Positions 18,578 to 26,720 of a stretch of 64,000 bases of DNA are shown piece by piece. Where the stretch lies: contig DAIDGQ010000045.1 in NCBI GenBank assembly GCA_027452215.1, positions 124,001 to 188,000 of the forward strand, read 5' to 3'. This DNA comes from Granulicella sp. GTDB taxonomy: Bacteria > Acidobacteriota > Terriglobia > Terriglobales > Acidobacteriaceae. Position numbers and translations under genes: made by a program. The first letter of the stretch is position 1. Each line of letters begins with the position of its first letter. The notes beneath the pieces are model-generated. The model ran no database searches and had not been told where the DNA came from. It worked only from the letters and a program-made list of their open reading frames with translations.

Positions 18578-18605
18578 CTATCGGCTAATCGGTGAAGTTC
18601 ATCAG
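18578..18605 (-). promoter_or_regulatory. Sigma-28 (FliA) promoter for the 64-aa/CheX-like cassette
   Basis: The minus strand carries GCCGATAG (18585-18578) with CTGA 16 bases upstream (TGAT at 15). The -10 and its flank (AGCCGATAGATG) match the promoter of the sister cassette at 9564. The -35 is poor. The rest of the 585-base gap 18507-19090 holds only this promoter and the divergent one at 18879. Confidence 0.6.
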
Positions 18606-18878
18606 TAGTTTGGGTTCCAGCCAGCGACGCGCGCAGGCGCAGGCAGGCCGTCGCTGAAGCGCCACGACCACAGGAACAGCGGATCGGAGCGCTGGACTAT
18701 GCTCCCGGCTTGGTCTAAGGAAGCGAGTATCTGTAGGTTGCGAAGTCACCAATCACGTGAGATCGCGGGAGGGTTGGGCACTCGTTTGAAACGGTGGTAG
18801 CGATCGAGCAGGACGGCAAACTTGATAGAGACGTAACGGCAAGAGAGATGCGCGAGTTCGAGGCAGACCCGACCTCGC

Positions 18879-18906
18879 TAGAGTTTTCACGTGGATTTGC
18901 CGATAG
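18879..18906 (+). promoter_or_regulatory. Sigma-28 (FliA) promoter for the first stator operon
   Basis: TAGAGTTT (extended -35; consensus TAAAGTTT), then GCCGATAG 16 bases after the TAGA core. This is one of the best matches in the window and lies 185 bases before the motA-like gene. No convincing gene is seen between 18507 and 19090. Confidence 0.78.
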
Positions 18907-19090
18907 AGTCGCCATTGGATCTCTGTTGGGAAAGCTTGCGTTGCTGAAGCGGCAAAGGCTTATCGGGAAGGGCTATTGATGAATGAATGGATTGAAATAG
19001 TGGCTGACGAGACGGGCGGAGATTGGGGGACAACCTAGAGAGATCCCGGCACTACGCCATTGGTTAGGCTTGAGGCGGTCACGGCAATGA

Positions 19091-19891
19091 ATGGACATCA
19101 GAGATATGGCGCTGGATAAAAGCACATTTGTGGGCATAGCGATTGCGTTGATTGGAGTCGGGGTCGGCTCTGTGCTTGAAGGCAGCAAACTGGTTCAACT
19201 GTTGCAACCGACCGCCGCCTTGATCGTTCTTGGGGGCACCATTGGGGCTGTGATGGTGCAGTTTCCCTCTCGTATTGTGCTTCAGGCGCTGGTGCAGTTG
19301 AAGGGTGTTTTTTTGAATACAGAGCCGGGACCCGATCATCTGGTTCAGCATTTGCTGCGCTATGCCTACAAGGCTCGCAGGGATGGACTTCTTTCGCTGG
19401 ATGCAGAGTTGGCGAAGATTCAAGATCCATTTTTGAAGGACAGCCTGATGTTGGCGATCGACGGAGTGAGCTCTGCGGATCTTCGCAAAATGATGGAGTT
19501 GCAGCTCGACTATGAGGGCGAAACGGATGAGCGAATTCCCAAGGTCTTCGATGCAGCCGGGGGGTTTGCTCCTACCTTTGGAATTATCGGGGCGGTACTG
19601 GGGTTGATCCAGGTGATGCAGCGATTACAGGATATTAATGCAGTTGGCAAGGGGATTGCGGTTGCATTCGTAGCCACAATCTATGGCGTTGGTTCAGCAA
19701 ATCTCTTCTTCCTGCCGTGGGCTGGAAAGTTGAGAATTCGGCTGCGCGAGAGACAAGTTGTTAAGGAGATGACACTTGAAGCGGTGCTGGCCATCGTTGA
19801 AGGAGTAAATCCGCGAGCTCTTGAACTGCAGTTGAACAGCTATGTTACTGCGCCTCCGCGGCAATTACTGGAGAAGGTGGTTACTCAATGA
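19091..19891 (+). CDS. MotA/PomA-family stator subunit (first stator pair)
   Basis: This 266-residue inner-membrane protein forms, with its partner, the ion channel that drives the motor. It has the MotA/TolQ/ExbB layout: two N-terminal helices, a cytoplasmic loop with charged residues (AYKARRDGLLSLD, MELQLDYEGETDERIPKVFDAAG), then two C-terminal helices with the conserved prolines (FAPTFGIIGAVLGLI and LPWAGKL). The sequence is closer to the MotC/PomA/MotP type than to the long E. coli MotA. The ATG at 19091 follows GAGGCGG. It overlaps the motB-like gene by 4 bases. Whether it moves H+ or Na+ is not decided by sequence. Confidence 0.9.
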   Translation: MDIRDMALDKSTFVGIAIALIGVGVGSVLEGSKLVQLLQPTAALIVLGGTIGAVMVQFPSRIVLQALVQLKGVFLNTEPGPDHLVQHLLRYAYKARRDGLLSLDAELAKIQDPFLKDSLMLAIDGVSSADLRKMMELQLDYEGETDERIPKVFDAAGGFAPTFGIIGAVLGLIQVMQRLQDINAVGKGIAVAFVATIYGVGSANLFFLPWAGKLRIRLRERQVVKEMTLEAVLAIVEGVNPRALELQLNSYVTAPPRQLLEKVVTQ

Positions 19892-20670
19892 GGCGCAGGA
19901 GAAGAGGTGTCGCAGAGCCAGTGGGCCAAGATCGCTGGATGGTCTCGTACGCGGATTTTATTACCGTGCTCTTCGCTTTTTTTGTTGTGCTGTTCGCAAC
20001 GCTCAATCAAGACAACCTTGCGATCAGCAAAGTGTCGCGTGCCATCCATAATGGATTCCAGAATTTGGGGCCGTTCTCTGGTGGGGAGAGTGACATGGGA
20101 GCCGCGCGGCTGAATCTTGAACGGGATGCATCGACGTATAGTCTCCCGGTCCAGCCAGCGAAGATAAATAAGAGTGATGCGACGGAGGCAACAGGCGTCG
20201 ACATTGCGGAACTACGGAGACAACTTGAACTGGCTATCGGCAAGGAGCTTCGGGATGGTGAGGTTACGATCCGTGTGACACCCGAGGGATTCGTGATCAG
20301 TTTGAGGGAGCTCGGCTTTTTTAGCAGTGGCCAGGCGACCCTGCGGCCCGGAGCGGCAGAGAAGATTGAGCGCATTGCCAAGGTGTTGTCGCAACACGGA
20401 TTCAATCTTCGAGTGGAGGGGCATTCGGATAATCAACCAATTCACACGGCTGAATTTCGTTCGAACTGGGAGCTGTCCACGGCGCGCGCGATGGCAGTGC
20501 TACTGATGCTGGTGAACCATTCTGGGCTTGATCCGAGTCACATCTCGCTGGCAGGGTATGGGGAAGAACGACCCATTGCGGACAACTCGACGGCGGAGGG
20601 CCGCAAGCAGAACCGGCGGGTTGATTTAGTCGTGGTTGCAGGGGTTTTGCCTGATCGTCGGGGACCCTAG
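19888..20670 (+). CDS. MotB/MotD-family stator subunit (first stator pair)
   Basis: This 260-residue protein anchors the stator to peptidoglycan. A short basic N-terminus is followed by a single membrane helix (WMVSYADFITVLFAFFVVLF), whose D23 corresponds to the ion-binding Asp32 of E. coli MotB. The C-terminal OmpA-like domain includes LRVEGHSDNQPI, RSNWELSTARAMAVL and GYGEERPIADN, which bind diaminopimelate. It is translationally coupled to the motA-like gene. The second stator pair begins 124 bases downstream under its own sigma-28 promoter. Confidence 0.9.
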   Translation: MRRRRRGVAEPVGQDRWMVSYADFITVLFAFFVVLFATLNQDNLAISKVSRAIHNGFQNLGPFSGGESDMGAARLNLERDASTYSLPVQPAKINKSDATEATGVDIAELRRQLELAIGKELRDGEVTIRVTPEGFVISLRELGFFSSGQATLRPGAAEKIERIAKVLSQHGFNLRVEGHSDNQPIHTAEFRSNWELSTARAMAVLLMLVNHSGLDPSHISLAGYGEERPIADNSTAEGRKQNRRVDLVVVAGVLPDRRGP

Positions 20671-20695
20671 AAATGAGAGCACGAGATGCCGATAG
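20668..20695 (+). promoter_or_regulatory. Sigma-28 (FliA) promoter for the second stator operon
   Basis: TAGA (20668-20671), 16 bases, GCCGATAG (20688-20695). It overlaps the stop codon of the preceding motB-like gene and lies about 100 bases before motA, so the two stator pairs can be transcribed independently by FliA. Confidence 0.78.
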
Positions 20696-20793
20696 ACAAA
20701 CGACGGCGTGATTCGCCCGCTCGCGACTTGCTTTGAGGTCCTGAGAACAGGCAAATTCATCGATCAGGCAGTCGGCGTTCAGAGGACGGACAG

Positions 20794-21675
20794 ATGATTT
20801 CGATTGTTGGAATTCTTATCGTATTTGGCGCGATCCTCGCCGGCTTCCTTATGGAAAAGGGACCTCTCTTAGTTTTGATGCAGCCCTCTGAGTTCATCAT
20901 TATCGGAGGGGCGGGGCTGGGAACGCTCATTGCAGCTAATCAGGTGCATGTGTTGAAGGGTGTCGCGAGCAGTATGGCTCTCGTGCTCAAGGGTTCGAAA
21001 TTTAGCAAGCAGCGCTATCTCGACTCGCTCAGGATGATGTTCAGCCTCTTCAACAAGGCTCGCAAAGAGGGTCTGGTAGGGATAGAAGGCGATGTGGAGG
21101 AGCCGGGCAAGAGCCCTGTTTTCTCGAAGTATCCGGCGTTCATGAAAGACCATCATGTCCAGCAGTTTGTCTGCGACACAATGCGGATGGCGATTACGGG
21201 AGGAGCCACGGCGTTCGATGTGGACCGAATGATGGAGTTGGATTTGGAGGTTCATCATGTCGGGGCGACTAATCCCTCGACGGCGTTGACCACGATGGCT
21301 GATGCGCTGCCCGGCATTGGAATTGTTGCCGCGGTGCTGGGCATCGTGATCGCCATGAGCTCGCTTGGCGGACCTCCAGAAGAGATTGGCAAGAAGGTGG
21401 CGGCGGCACTCGTCGGGACGTTTCTCGGAATTCTCCTATGCTACGGGGTGGTGGGTCCGCTGGCTGCGAGCATGTCAAAGCTAGTGGATGACGAGCAGGC
21501 GTACTACCACGTGCTGCGAGTGGTGATGCTTTCGTTTATCAAGGGGATGTCTCCGATCCTTGCCGTGGAGATGGCTCGGAGGGCCATTCCACAGCACGTT
21601 CGTCCCAGCTTTCAAGAGGTGGAGAAGGCGTGCCGCCGCAAGGATGAACCGGTCGCCGTAGCAGCCGCAGCCTAG
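20794..21675 (+). CDS. motA: MotA flagellar motor stator protein (second stator pair)
   Basis: This 293-residue four-helix inner-membrane protein resembles the long, proton-type MotA. The first helices read ISIVGILIVFGAILAGFLMEKG and EFIIIGGAGLGTLIAA; the cytoplasmic loop carries the rotor-interacting charged region (MMFSLFNKARKEGLVGIE, KYPAFMKDHHVQQF); the last helices contain ALPGIGIVAAVLGIVIAM and FLGILLCYGVVGPLA with the conserved prolines. It precedes motB by 14 bases. Together with the PomA-like pair upstream it gives the cell two stator types. Confidence 0.94.
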   Translation: MISIVGILIVFGAILAGFLMEKGPLLVLMQPSEFIIIGGAGLGTLIAANQVHVLKGVASSMALVLKGSKFSKQRYLDSLRMMFSLFNKARKEGLVGIEGDVEEPGKSPVFSKYPAFMKDHHVQQFVCDTMRMAITGGATAFDVDRMMELDLEVHHVGATNPSTALTTMADALPGIGIVAAVLGIVIAMSSLGGPPEEIGKKVAAALVGTFLGILLCYGVVGPLAASMSKLVDDEQAYYHVLRVVMLSFIKGMSPILAVEMARRAIPQHVRPSFQEVEKACRRKDEPVAVAAAA

Positions 21676-21689
21676 ACGAATCGGGAGGG

Positions 21690-22481
21690 ATGGAGACCGT
21701 GGCAGAGCCTGAGATTGTGATCATCGCAAAGAAGTCTTCGCACGGTGGACATCATGGTGGTGCCTGGAAGGTCGCCTACGCCGACTTTGTAACGGGGATG
21801 ATGGCATTGTTTATTGTGCTGTGGCTGATGAATGCCAGCAAGCCGGTTCAGACGGCGGTGGGAGGGTACTTTAAGGATCCGCATGGCACGACCAAAATGA
21901 TGGGGATTGATGTGAGCTCGACCGTAGCCACTCCCTCGCCGAAGAAGGAAGATATGCAAAAGCTGAAGGAGGAGATTCTCAAGTCCATTCAGCACATCGA
22001 CCCTTTGAACAAGCTGAAGAATCAGATTGAGATCACGATCACATCGGAAGGGTTACGGATCGAGCTGATGGAATCGGCGAAGGGAACGTTTTTTGAATTG
22101 GGCAGCGCATCTCCGACTCCGGCTTTGAAGGAGTTGCTGGGGGTTTTGGCTCCGGAGCTGGGTAAGCTTCCGAATAAAATTTCAATTGAAGGGCATACTG
22201 ACTCAAAGCCTTACCTTGGGATTCAGTCTTACGACAATTGGGACCTGTCGTGCGACCGCGCCAATGAGGCGAGACGAATCATCCAGGCAGAAGGCCTGCA
22301 GCGAAAGCAGATCTCGCAGGTGCGGGGATTCGCCGATCAGCGATTGCGTGTGGCTCTGCATCCTGAGGATCCGTCCAATCGCAGGATTTCATTGATCGTG
22401 CAGTATCAAGTGAAGGCTGATGCGGAGGAGCCTTTGCCCGCTGGGATGAAGCTCTCGAATACGGAGCCTACATCGAAGTAG
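21690..22481 (+). CDS. motB: MotB flagellar motor stator protein (second stator pair)
   Basis: This 263-residue protein has a histidine- and glycine-rich N-terminus (KKSSHGGHHGGAWK), one membrane helix (VAYADFVTGMMALFIVLWLM) and an OmpA-like peptidoglycan-binding domain (SIEGHTDSKPY, NWDLSCDRANEARRI). D32 is at the same number as the proton-binding Asp32 in E. coli MotB. The FVTGMMALFIVLWLM pattern is that of proton-driven MotB, which supports H+ coupling for this pair. It is co-transcribed with motA from the sigma-28 site at 20668. Confidence 0.94.
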   Translation: METVAEPEIVIIAKKSSHGGHHGGAWKVAYADFVTGMMALFIVLWLMNASKPVQTAVGGYFKDPHGTTKMMGIDVSSTVATPSPKKEDMQKLKEEILKSIQHIDPLNKLKNQIEITITSEGLRIELMESAKGTFFELGSASPTPALKELLGVLAPELGKLPNKISIEGHTDSKPYLGIQSYDNWDLSCDRANEARRIIQAEGLQRKQISQVRGFADQRLRVALHPEDPSNRRISLIVQYQVKADAEEPLPAGMKLSNTEPTSK

Positions 22482-22517
22482 AGGGAGGGATGCTTCTCTG
22501 ATGTGAGCTTATGAAAC

Positions 22518-22814
22518 GTGGCAGAGATTGCACTCTCGAGGGGTTTCGAAGGGGGAGGAGATTTTCGTTCGCTGGTGGGGCAATTGGAATATTCAGTTGC
22601 AGATGGGAGACTCCTTGCGCAGGAGCCGGCGCCGGAGGTGATGGCGTTAGCCGAACGCTCGGCCGAACGCGGTGACAGGTGGGAGCACATTGATGCGCGC
22701 AGCGATCATGGATCGTCCACGAGTTGCGGAGTGGTGGATTCACTGCTTGACGTTGTGTTGAATAGGTGGCGCGCTCGAAGAGACGCGGCATGCGAACGAA
22801 GGGACTACGAATGA
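22518..22814 (+). CDS. Possible small hypothetical protein (98 aa)
   Basis: A 98-residue frame with a GTG start lies between motB and fliC. It is acidic and helix-prone (PAPEVMALAERSAERGD, VVDSLLDVVLNRWRARRDA) and has codon use not unlike its neighbours. No ribosome site precedes the GTG, and no family is recognised. It might be a remnant or an unknown late flagellar gene. The remaining 315 bases up to the fliC promoter show nothing convincing. Confidence 0.3.
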   Translation: MAEIALSRGFEGGGDFRSLVGQLEYSVADGRLLAQEPAPEVMALAERSAERGDRWEHIDARSDHGSSTSCGVVDSLLDVVLNRWRARRDAACERRDYE

Positions 22815-23129
22815 GTCTGAGCCATGGCGCATATGGGATGCGCGGGTGAGATAGCTGGATTCTCAGCTCAATTCAGTCTGTGATTTGTAGGGAGCGACTG
22901 AAGTTGGATTGCGGTATGAGCGGCGGACATTGCTGAGTGCAGATATGGCTGACTACTCAGACAGTCATCGGGCGGCGGTGAGACGGATCGGTGATGGTGT
23001 TTGTCAGAGTGACCGACGCTCACGGGTATCGCCTGTCATCGATCAGGCTGGCGTGGGGTGCGGCGGGTGCTTGCATTCGAACTATGAGCCAGGAGGGATC
23101 TTGGAAGAGAAAGTTTTTTCGAGGTCGAC

Positions 23130-23156
23130 TAGAATCCCGAAACGAGATGCCGATAG
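23130..23156 (+). promoter_or_regulatory. Sigma-28 (FliA) promoter of the flagellin gene
   Basis: TAGA (23130-23133), 15 bases, GCCGATAG (23149-23156), with the standard spacing. It leaves an untranslated leader of roughly 95 bases before the fliC ATG, ending in ATAAGGAGC, a strong ribosome site. Confidence 0.82.
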
Positions 23157-23261
23157 ATTGCACGTACCAACAACCACCTGCTCCAAGTAACGATTCTGAA
23201 CCTTGACGTAAACGACACTGGTTCGGTGCAGGCGGAATTCGATATAAGGAGCACTACTCAA

Positions 23262-24392
23262 ATGATCAGCGTATTGAACAACGTCTCTTCTCTCGTCGCA
23301 GAGAATGCCCTCTCTTCCACGCAGGCAAGCCTGCAGAACACGCTCCAGCAGTTGTCCACCGGACTGAGAATCAACTCCGGCTCGAACGATCCTGCTGGTC
23401 TTTCGATTGCGAACGGTTTAGGGGCTAACATTGCCGCTCTCTCCCAGTCGACGCAGAATGCCTCCAATGGAGTCGGCCTCCTGCAGACTGCTGACGGTGC
23501 TCTTTCACAGGTAACGGCGCTGCTGAACCAGGCGGTATCGATTGCCACGGAAGCTTCCAACGGCGGCTTGACGACTGCCCAGAGCACGGCCGCAAACACT
23601 CAGTTCCAATCTATTCTTTCGGAGATCACGCAGATCGGCTCGACGACCAACTTCAACGGAACCTCAGTGTTCAATGGCAACACTACAAATTCAGAGACCT
23701 CCACTCAGGCCTCCTTGTTGACCACCACGGCGCTGACCTCCGGGACCACAACCTCCGTCACTGATGCGCAGACGGGCGGTACCTTCAAGTTCACCGCTGG
23801 CGCCGGTTCGACAATTGCGGACCTGCAGACTGCTGTGGCGAATGCTGTAACGGCTGGAACGCTGAGCGCTGGAACCACGGCGACGCTCACAGGCGGTAAG
23901 CTGGTAATTGCAACCTCGACTGCTGGTGACTCGCTACAGGTATCGACCAACGACACCGTGTTGGGTAACTTCAACCCGACCTCGACCGCCGGCAACAGCG
24001 CAACCGTATATACCAGCGATGGTACGAGCGCGGGTTCCGCGACGACGACTACGACGATCAATACTCTGTCCGCCAGCGCACTCTCTTTGACCGGAAATCT
24101 TTCTACGGCTGCAGCAGCTCAGACAGCGTTGACGGCTATCACGGCTGCCATCAGTACGGTGGCGGCACAACGGGGCTCCATCGGCGCCTCTGTAAACCAG
24201 TTGACAGCGAATGAGGGTGTGCAGAACACCGAGGTACAGAATCTTACGAGCGCGCAGAACAATGTCCAGAACGCGGACGTTGCGACGACCGTATCGCATA
24301 TGACGCAATACAACGTGCTGACGCAGACGGGCATGGCGGCTCTCTCGCAGTCCAACCAGGCTCAGCAGGCTGTATTGAAGCTTCTTCAGTAG
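23262..24392 (+). CDS. fliC: Flagellin
   Basis: This 376-residue protein is the filament subunit. The N-terminal D0/D1 part (1-140; LSTGLRINSGSNDPAGLSIA, QTADGALSQVTALLNQA) and C-terminal D1/D0 part (about 285-376; GASVNQLTANEGVQN, NVLTQTGMAALSQSNQAQQAVLKLL) are standard. The centre (about 155-252) is Thr/Ala/Gly-rich and carries a flagellin-hook-IN-like domain closely resembling one in FlgK of this window. The ATG at 23262 is preceded by AAGGAGC; an upstream GTG at 23226 lacks a ribosome site. There is one flagellin gene here, under its own sigma-28 promoter and followed by an intrinsic terminator. Confidence 0.96.
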   Translation: MISVLNNVSSLVAENALSSTQASLQNTLQQLSTGLRINSGSNDPAGLSIANGLGANIAALSQSTQNASNGVGLLQTADGALSQVTALLNQAVSIATEASNGGLTTAQSTAANTQFQSILSEITQIGSTTNFNGTSVFNGNTTNSETSTQASLLTTTALTSGTTTSVTDAQTGGTFKFTAGAGSTIADLQTAVANAVTAGTLSAGTTATLTGGKLVIATSTAGDSLQVSTNDTVLGNFNPTSTAGNSATVYTSDGTSAGSATTTTTINTLSASALSLTGNLSTAAAAQTALTAITAAISTVAAQRGSIGASVNQLTANEGVQNTEVQNLTSAQNNVQNADVATTVSHMTQYNVLTQTGMAALSQSNQAQQAVLKLLQ

Positions 24393-24405
24393 ACTCCTGG
24401 GATCG

Positions 24406-24438
24406 AAGAGGTGGCGCCTTGCGGGGTGTCACCTCTTT
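24406..24438 (+). terminator. Rho-independent terminator after fliC
   Basis: A 13-bp stem, counting two G-U pairs (AAGAGGTGGCGCC with GGTGTCACCTCTT), closes a 6-base loop and ends in TTT. It begins 13 bases after the flagellin stop and separates fliC from the independently promoted fliD. Confidence 0.8.
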
Positions 24439-24451
24439 CCCATTCCAGGGG

Positions 24452-24479
24452 TGAACGGAATCGCCGAACTTGCCGATGT
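24452..24479 (+). promoter_or_regulatory. Sigma-28 (FliA) promoter for fliD-fliS
   Basis: TGAA (24452-24455), 16 bases, GCCGATGT (24472-24479). The -10 differs from the local consensus only in its last two bases. It lies directly after the fliC terminator and 70 bases before fliD. Confidence 0.7.
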
Positions 24480-24549
24480 TGTTGTGTAGATCGACTGAAC
24501 GTTCTCGGGCAAGTCGCTAGCGGCCGCCTGAGTAAAGGATCGGACTATT

Positions 24550-25980
24550 ATGAGCACAACCTCGTTATTAAATTCGCTCGCTGGATCGGCCAACGCCGCG
24601 ACCGCAGCAAATCTCAGCTCCATTCTGCAGGCGGCCACGGGTGCATACAGCGCAGGTATTGACGTTACCGCGGCTGTGAACTCCGCTGTGACGGCGGCGC
24701 AGGCCCCGGAAGATACCTGGAAGTCACAGATCACCCTATTGCAAAGCGAAACGAGCGCATTGACGACGATTCAGTCAAATACCTCCAGCCTCGACAATGA
24801 TATGCAGGCTTTGAACAATTTGACGGGCCCACTGGCGGCAACCACTGTGTCCTCTTCGAACACGAGTTTGGTGACAGCCACTGCGGCCTCCGGCAGCGCA
24901 ACGGGAAATAATGTAGTGGTAATCAATAATCTGGCGAGCACAGCTTCCTTTGCCTCGACAGCGGTAGCAAGCACTTCAACAGCACTGCCGACTGAGAGCT
25001 TTACGATCACCAATAACGGAGGCACGGCTGCCACCATCACCACGGGGAGCGGAGTCAATACGCTGGCTGATCTGCAAACCGCCATCAACAGCGCGGGCTT
25101 GGGACTCACCGCGAGCATCATCAACGATGCATCTGGTTCCCGAATCGCAATCACGAGCAATACTTCAGGAAACGGCGGTAACTTTACCGTCACTTCGACG
25201 GGCACGGGTTTTGGGTTCACTCAGGCGGCGACTGGGCAAAATGCCCTGCTTACGGTGAATGGGATCAGTATTTCGAGCGCATCGAATACAGTGACGGGGG
25301 CTGCCCCTGGATTAACTTTGAACCTGCTGGGGGCGAGCCCGGGAACCTCGGTGAGTCTGCTGGTCGCACCGGACACTACGGCAGCATCCAGTGCTATTAA
25401 TCAGTTCGTGACGGACTACAACACCGTCATCGGTGATCTCAACGCCGAATTCAACAATACTGCAGGTGCCGGCCAGGGGTCTCTCGCTCAGGATCCTTCC
25501 ATACGTAATTTGCAGGCGGAGCTTCTTCAGGCAGTTAACTATACGGCGGCGCCTGCGCCCGGGAATACCACGACGGCGGTCCCGAATTTGACGTCGATGG
25601 GTCTCTCGGTAAACGCAGATGGAACATTGACCGTGGATAACTCAAAGCTTACCAGCGTGCTACAGAACAGTTTTAGCGACGTGCAAAACCTCTTTCAGGG
25701 AGCTTCCCTGAATGGGTTCAGCAGCTCATTGCATACGCAATTGACCAGCTTCATAAGCCCGGCGGACGGTGCGTTCACTGTGGACCTACAGAGCATAAGC
25801 ACGCAGACCAGTGCGCTGCAGACTGACATCACCAACTTCGAAGCCAACATCATCGCGCCGTTACGAACGCGGCTGCAAAGTAACCTGAGCCAGGCCGAAA
25901 TTCTGCTTCAAGAGTTGCCAGCTGAGATGAGGCAAATTTCTACGGAACTTGGACAGAACACCTCATCTACAGGAGGCTAG
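24550..25980 (+). CDS. fliD: Flagellar filament cap protein FliD
   Basis: This 476-residue hook-associated protein 2 forms the pentameric cap under which flagellin polymerises. N-terminal (VTAAQAPEDTWKSQITLLQSE) and C-terminal helical parts (QTDITNFEANIIAPLRTRLQSNL cut short: helix near 425-460) are typical. Residues about 155-220 form a flagellin-hook-IN motif (VNTLADLQTAINSAGLGLTA), and FVTDYNTVIGDLNAEF is characteristic. AAAGGA lies 9 bases before the ATG. fliS follows after 12 bases. Confidence 0.93.
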   Translation: MSTTSLLNSLAGSANAATAANLSSILQAATGAYSAGIDVTAAVNSAVTAAQAPEDTWKSQITLLQSETSALTTIQSNTSSLDNDMQALNNLTGPLAATTVSSSNTSLVTATAASGSATGNNVVVINNLASTASFASTAVASTSTALPTESFTITNNGGTAATITTGSGVNTLADLQTAINSAGLGLTASIINDASGSRIAITSNTSGNGGNFTVTSTGTGFGFTQAATGQNALLTVNGISISSASNTVTGAAPGLTLNLLGASPGTSVSLLVAPDTTAASSAINQFVTDYNTVIGDLNAEFNNTAGAGQGSLAQDPSIRNLQAELLQAVNYTAAPAPGNTTTAVPNLTSMGLSVNADGTLTVDNSKLTSVLQNSFSDVQNLFQGASLNGFSSSLHTQLTSFISPADGAFTVDLQSISTQTSALQTDITNFEANIIAPLRTRLQSNLSQAEILLQELPAEMRQISTELGQNTSSTGG

Positions 25981-25992
25981 GGAGAAACAATC

Positions 25993-26457
25993 ATGAATTC
26001 GACAGCATTAGCGTATCGGAAAACAGCAGCGGAGGGTGCCAGCGGCTTTGGCATGTTGATTGCTCTTTATGACACACTCGCAGGCGACCTGCGACGGGCT
26101 GCCGATGCAGAGCGCAACAACAACATCGAGAAGCGGTGCCTGGAGGTGAACCACGCCCTGCTCGTGATCGCACATCTTCAAGACTGGGTTGATGGAGAGA
26201 GTGGCGGAGAGTTGGCGCAGAAATTGATCGGGTTCTACTCGTCGTTGAGACAGAAGCTGATTGAAGCACAGGCCAGAAGATCGGCTGAGATGCTTGAGCA
26301 ACAAATGGCGTTGGTTTTGGATATTCGAGAGACCTGGCAGGAGATGGAACTGCGTGGAGGTGTCTCCTCTGAAGACCGTGGAGGTGCTGAAGCGTCAAGC
26401 TATGCGGGATCTGAATCAACGCCGACCCAACCGACCGTGTCGAGTTGGGCAGCATAG
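25993..26457 (+). CDS. fliS: Flagellin export chaperone FliS
   Basis: This 154-residue cytoplasmic helical protein binds the C-terminus of flagellin and keeps it unfolded for export. The conserved opening YRKTAAEGASGFGMLIALYDTLAGDLRRA and the second helix with EVNHALLVIAHLQ fit FliS. It has an unusual hydrophilic C-terminal tail of about 30 residues rich in S, E, G and T. GGGAGAAA precedes the ATG. It is the last gene of the fliD-fliS unit; the 260-base gap to the convergent flgL shows nothing convincing. Confidence 0.88.
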   Translation: MNSTALAYRKTAAEGASGFGMLIALYDTLAGDLRRAADAERNNNIEKRCLEVNHALLVIAHLQDWVDGESGGELAQKLIGFYSSLRQKLIEAQARRSAEMLEQQMALVLDIRETWQEMELRGGVSSEDRGGAEASSYAGSESTPTQPTVSSWAA

Positions 26458-26720
26458 GGCTTTCATGGAACTGTGACGGTAGCACCAGCCCTGATGCTAT
26501 GGACAGTGAGCCGACTGCAGCCACAAAGCAGATACGCGCTCCTTCCCAAAGTGCTTCCATCCATTGCGACGCATGCCAAAGGGTCGCGCATGGTCTGATC
26601 TGGTAAGCAGATCTGCGCTCAGACGGGCTATGGGGCGGCGGGATTGGAGCGCGATCGTGAAGCGAAGTGGAGCTGCTCCGGGATCGAGGGGGCGGCGATG
26701 GGGCAAAGGTCTATTCGTAT

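Noticed and set aside
18794-18979. Open frame of 61 codons upstream of the first stator gene
   Set aside because: It contains the sigma-28 promoter in its middle and lacks a ribosome site.
26600-26640. Short GATCTG/CAGATC inverted repeat between fliS and flgL as a bidirectional terminator
   Set aside because: Stem is only 6 bp with no T-run on either strand.
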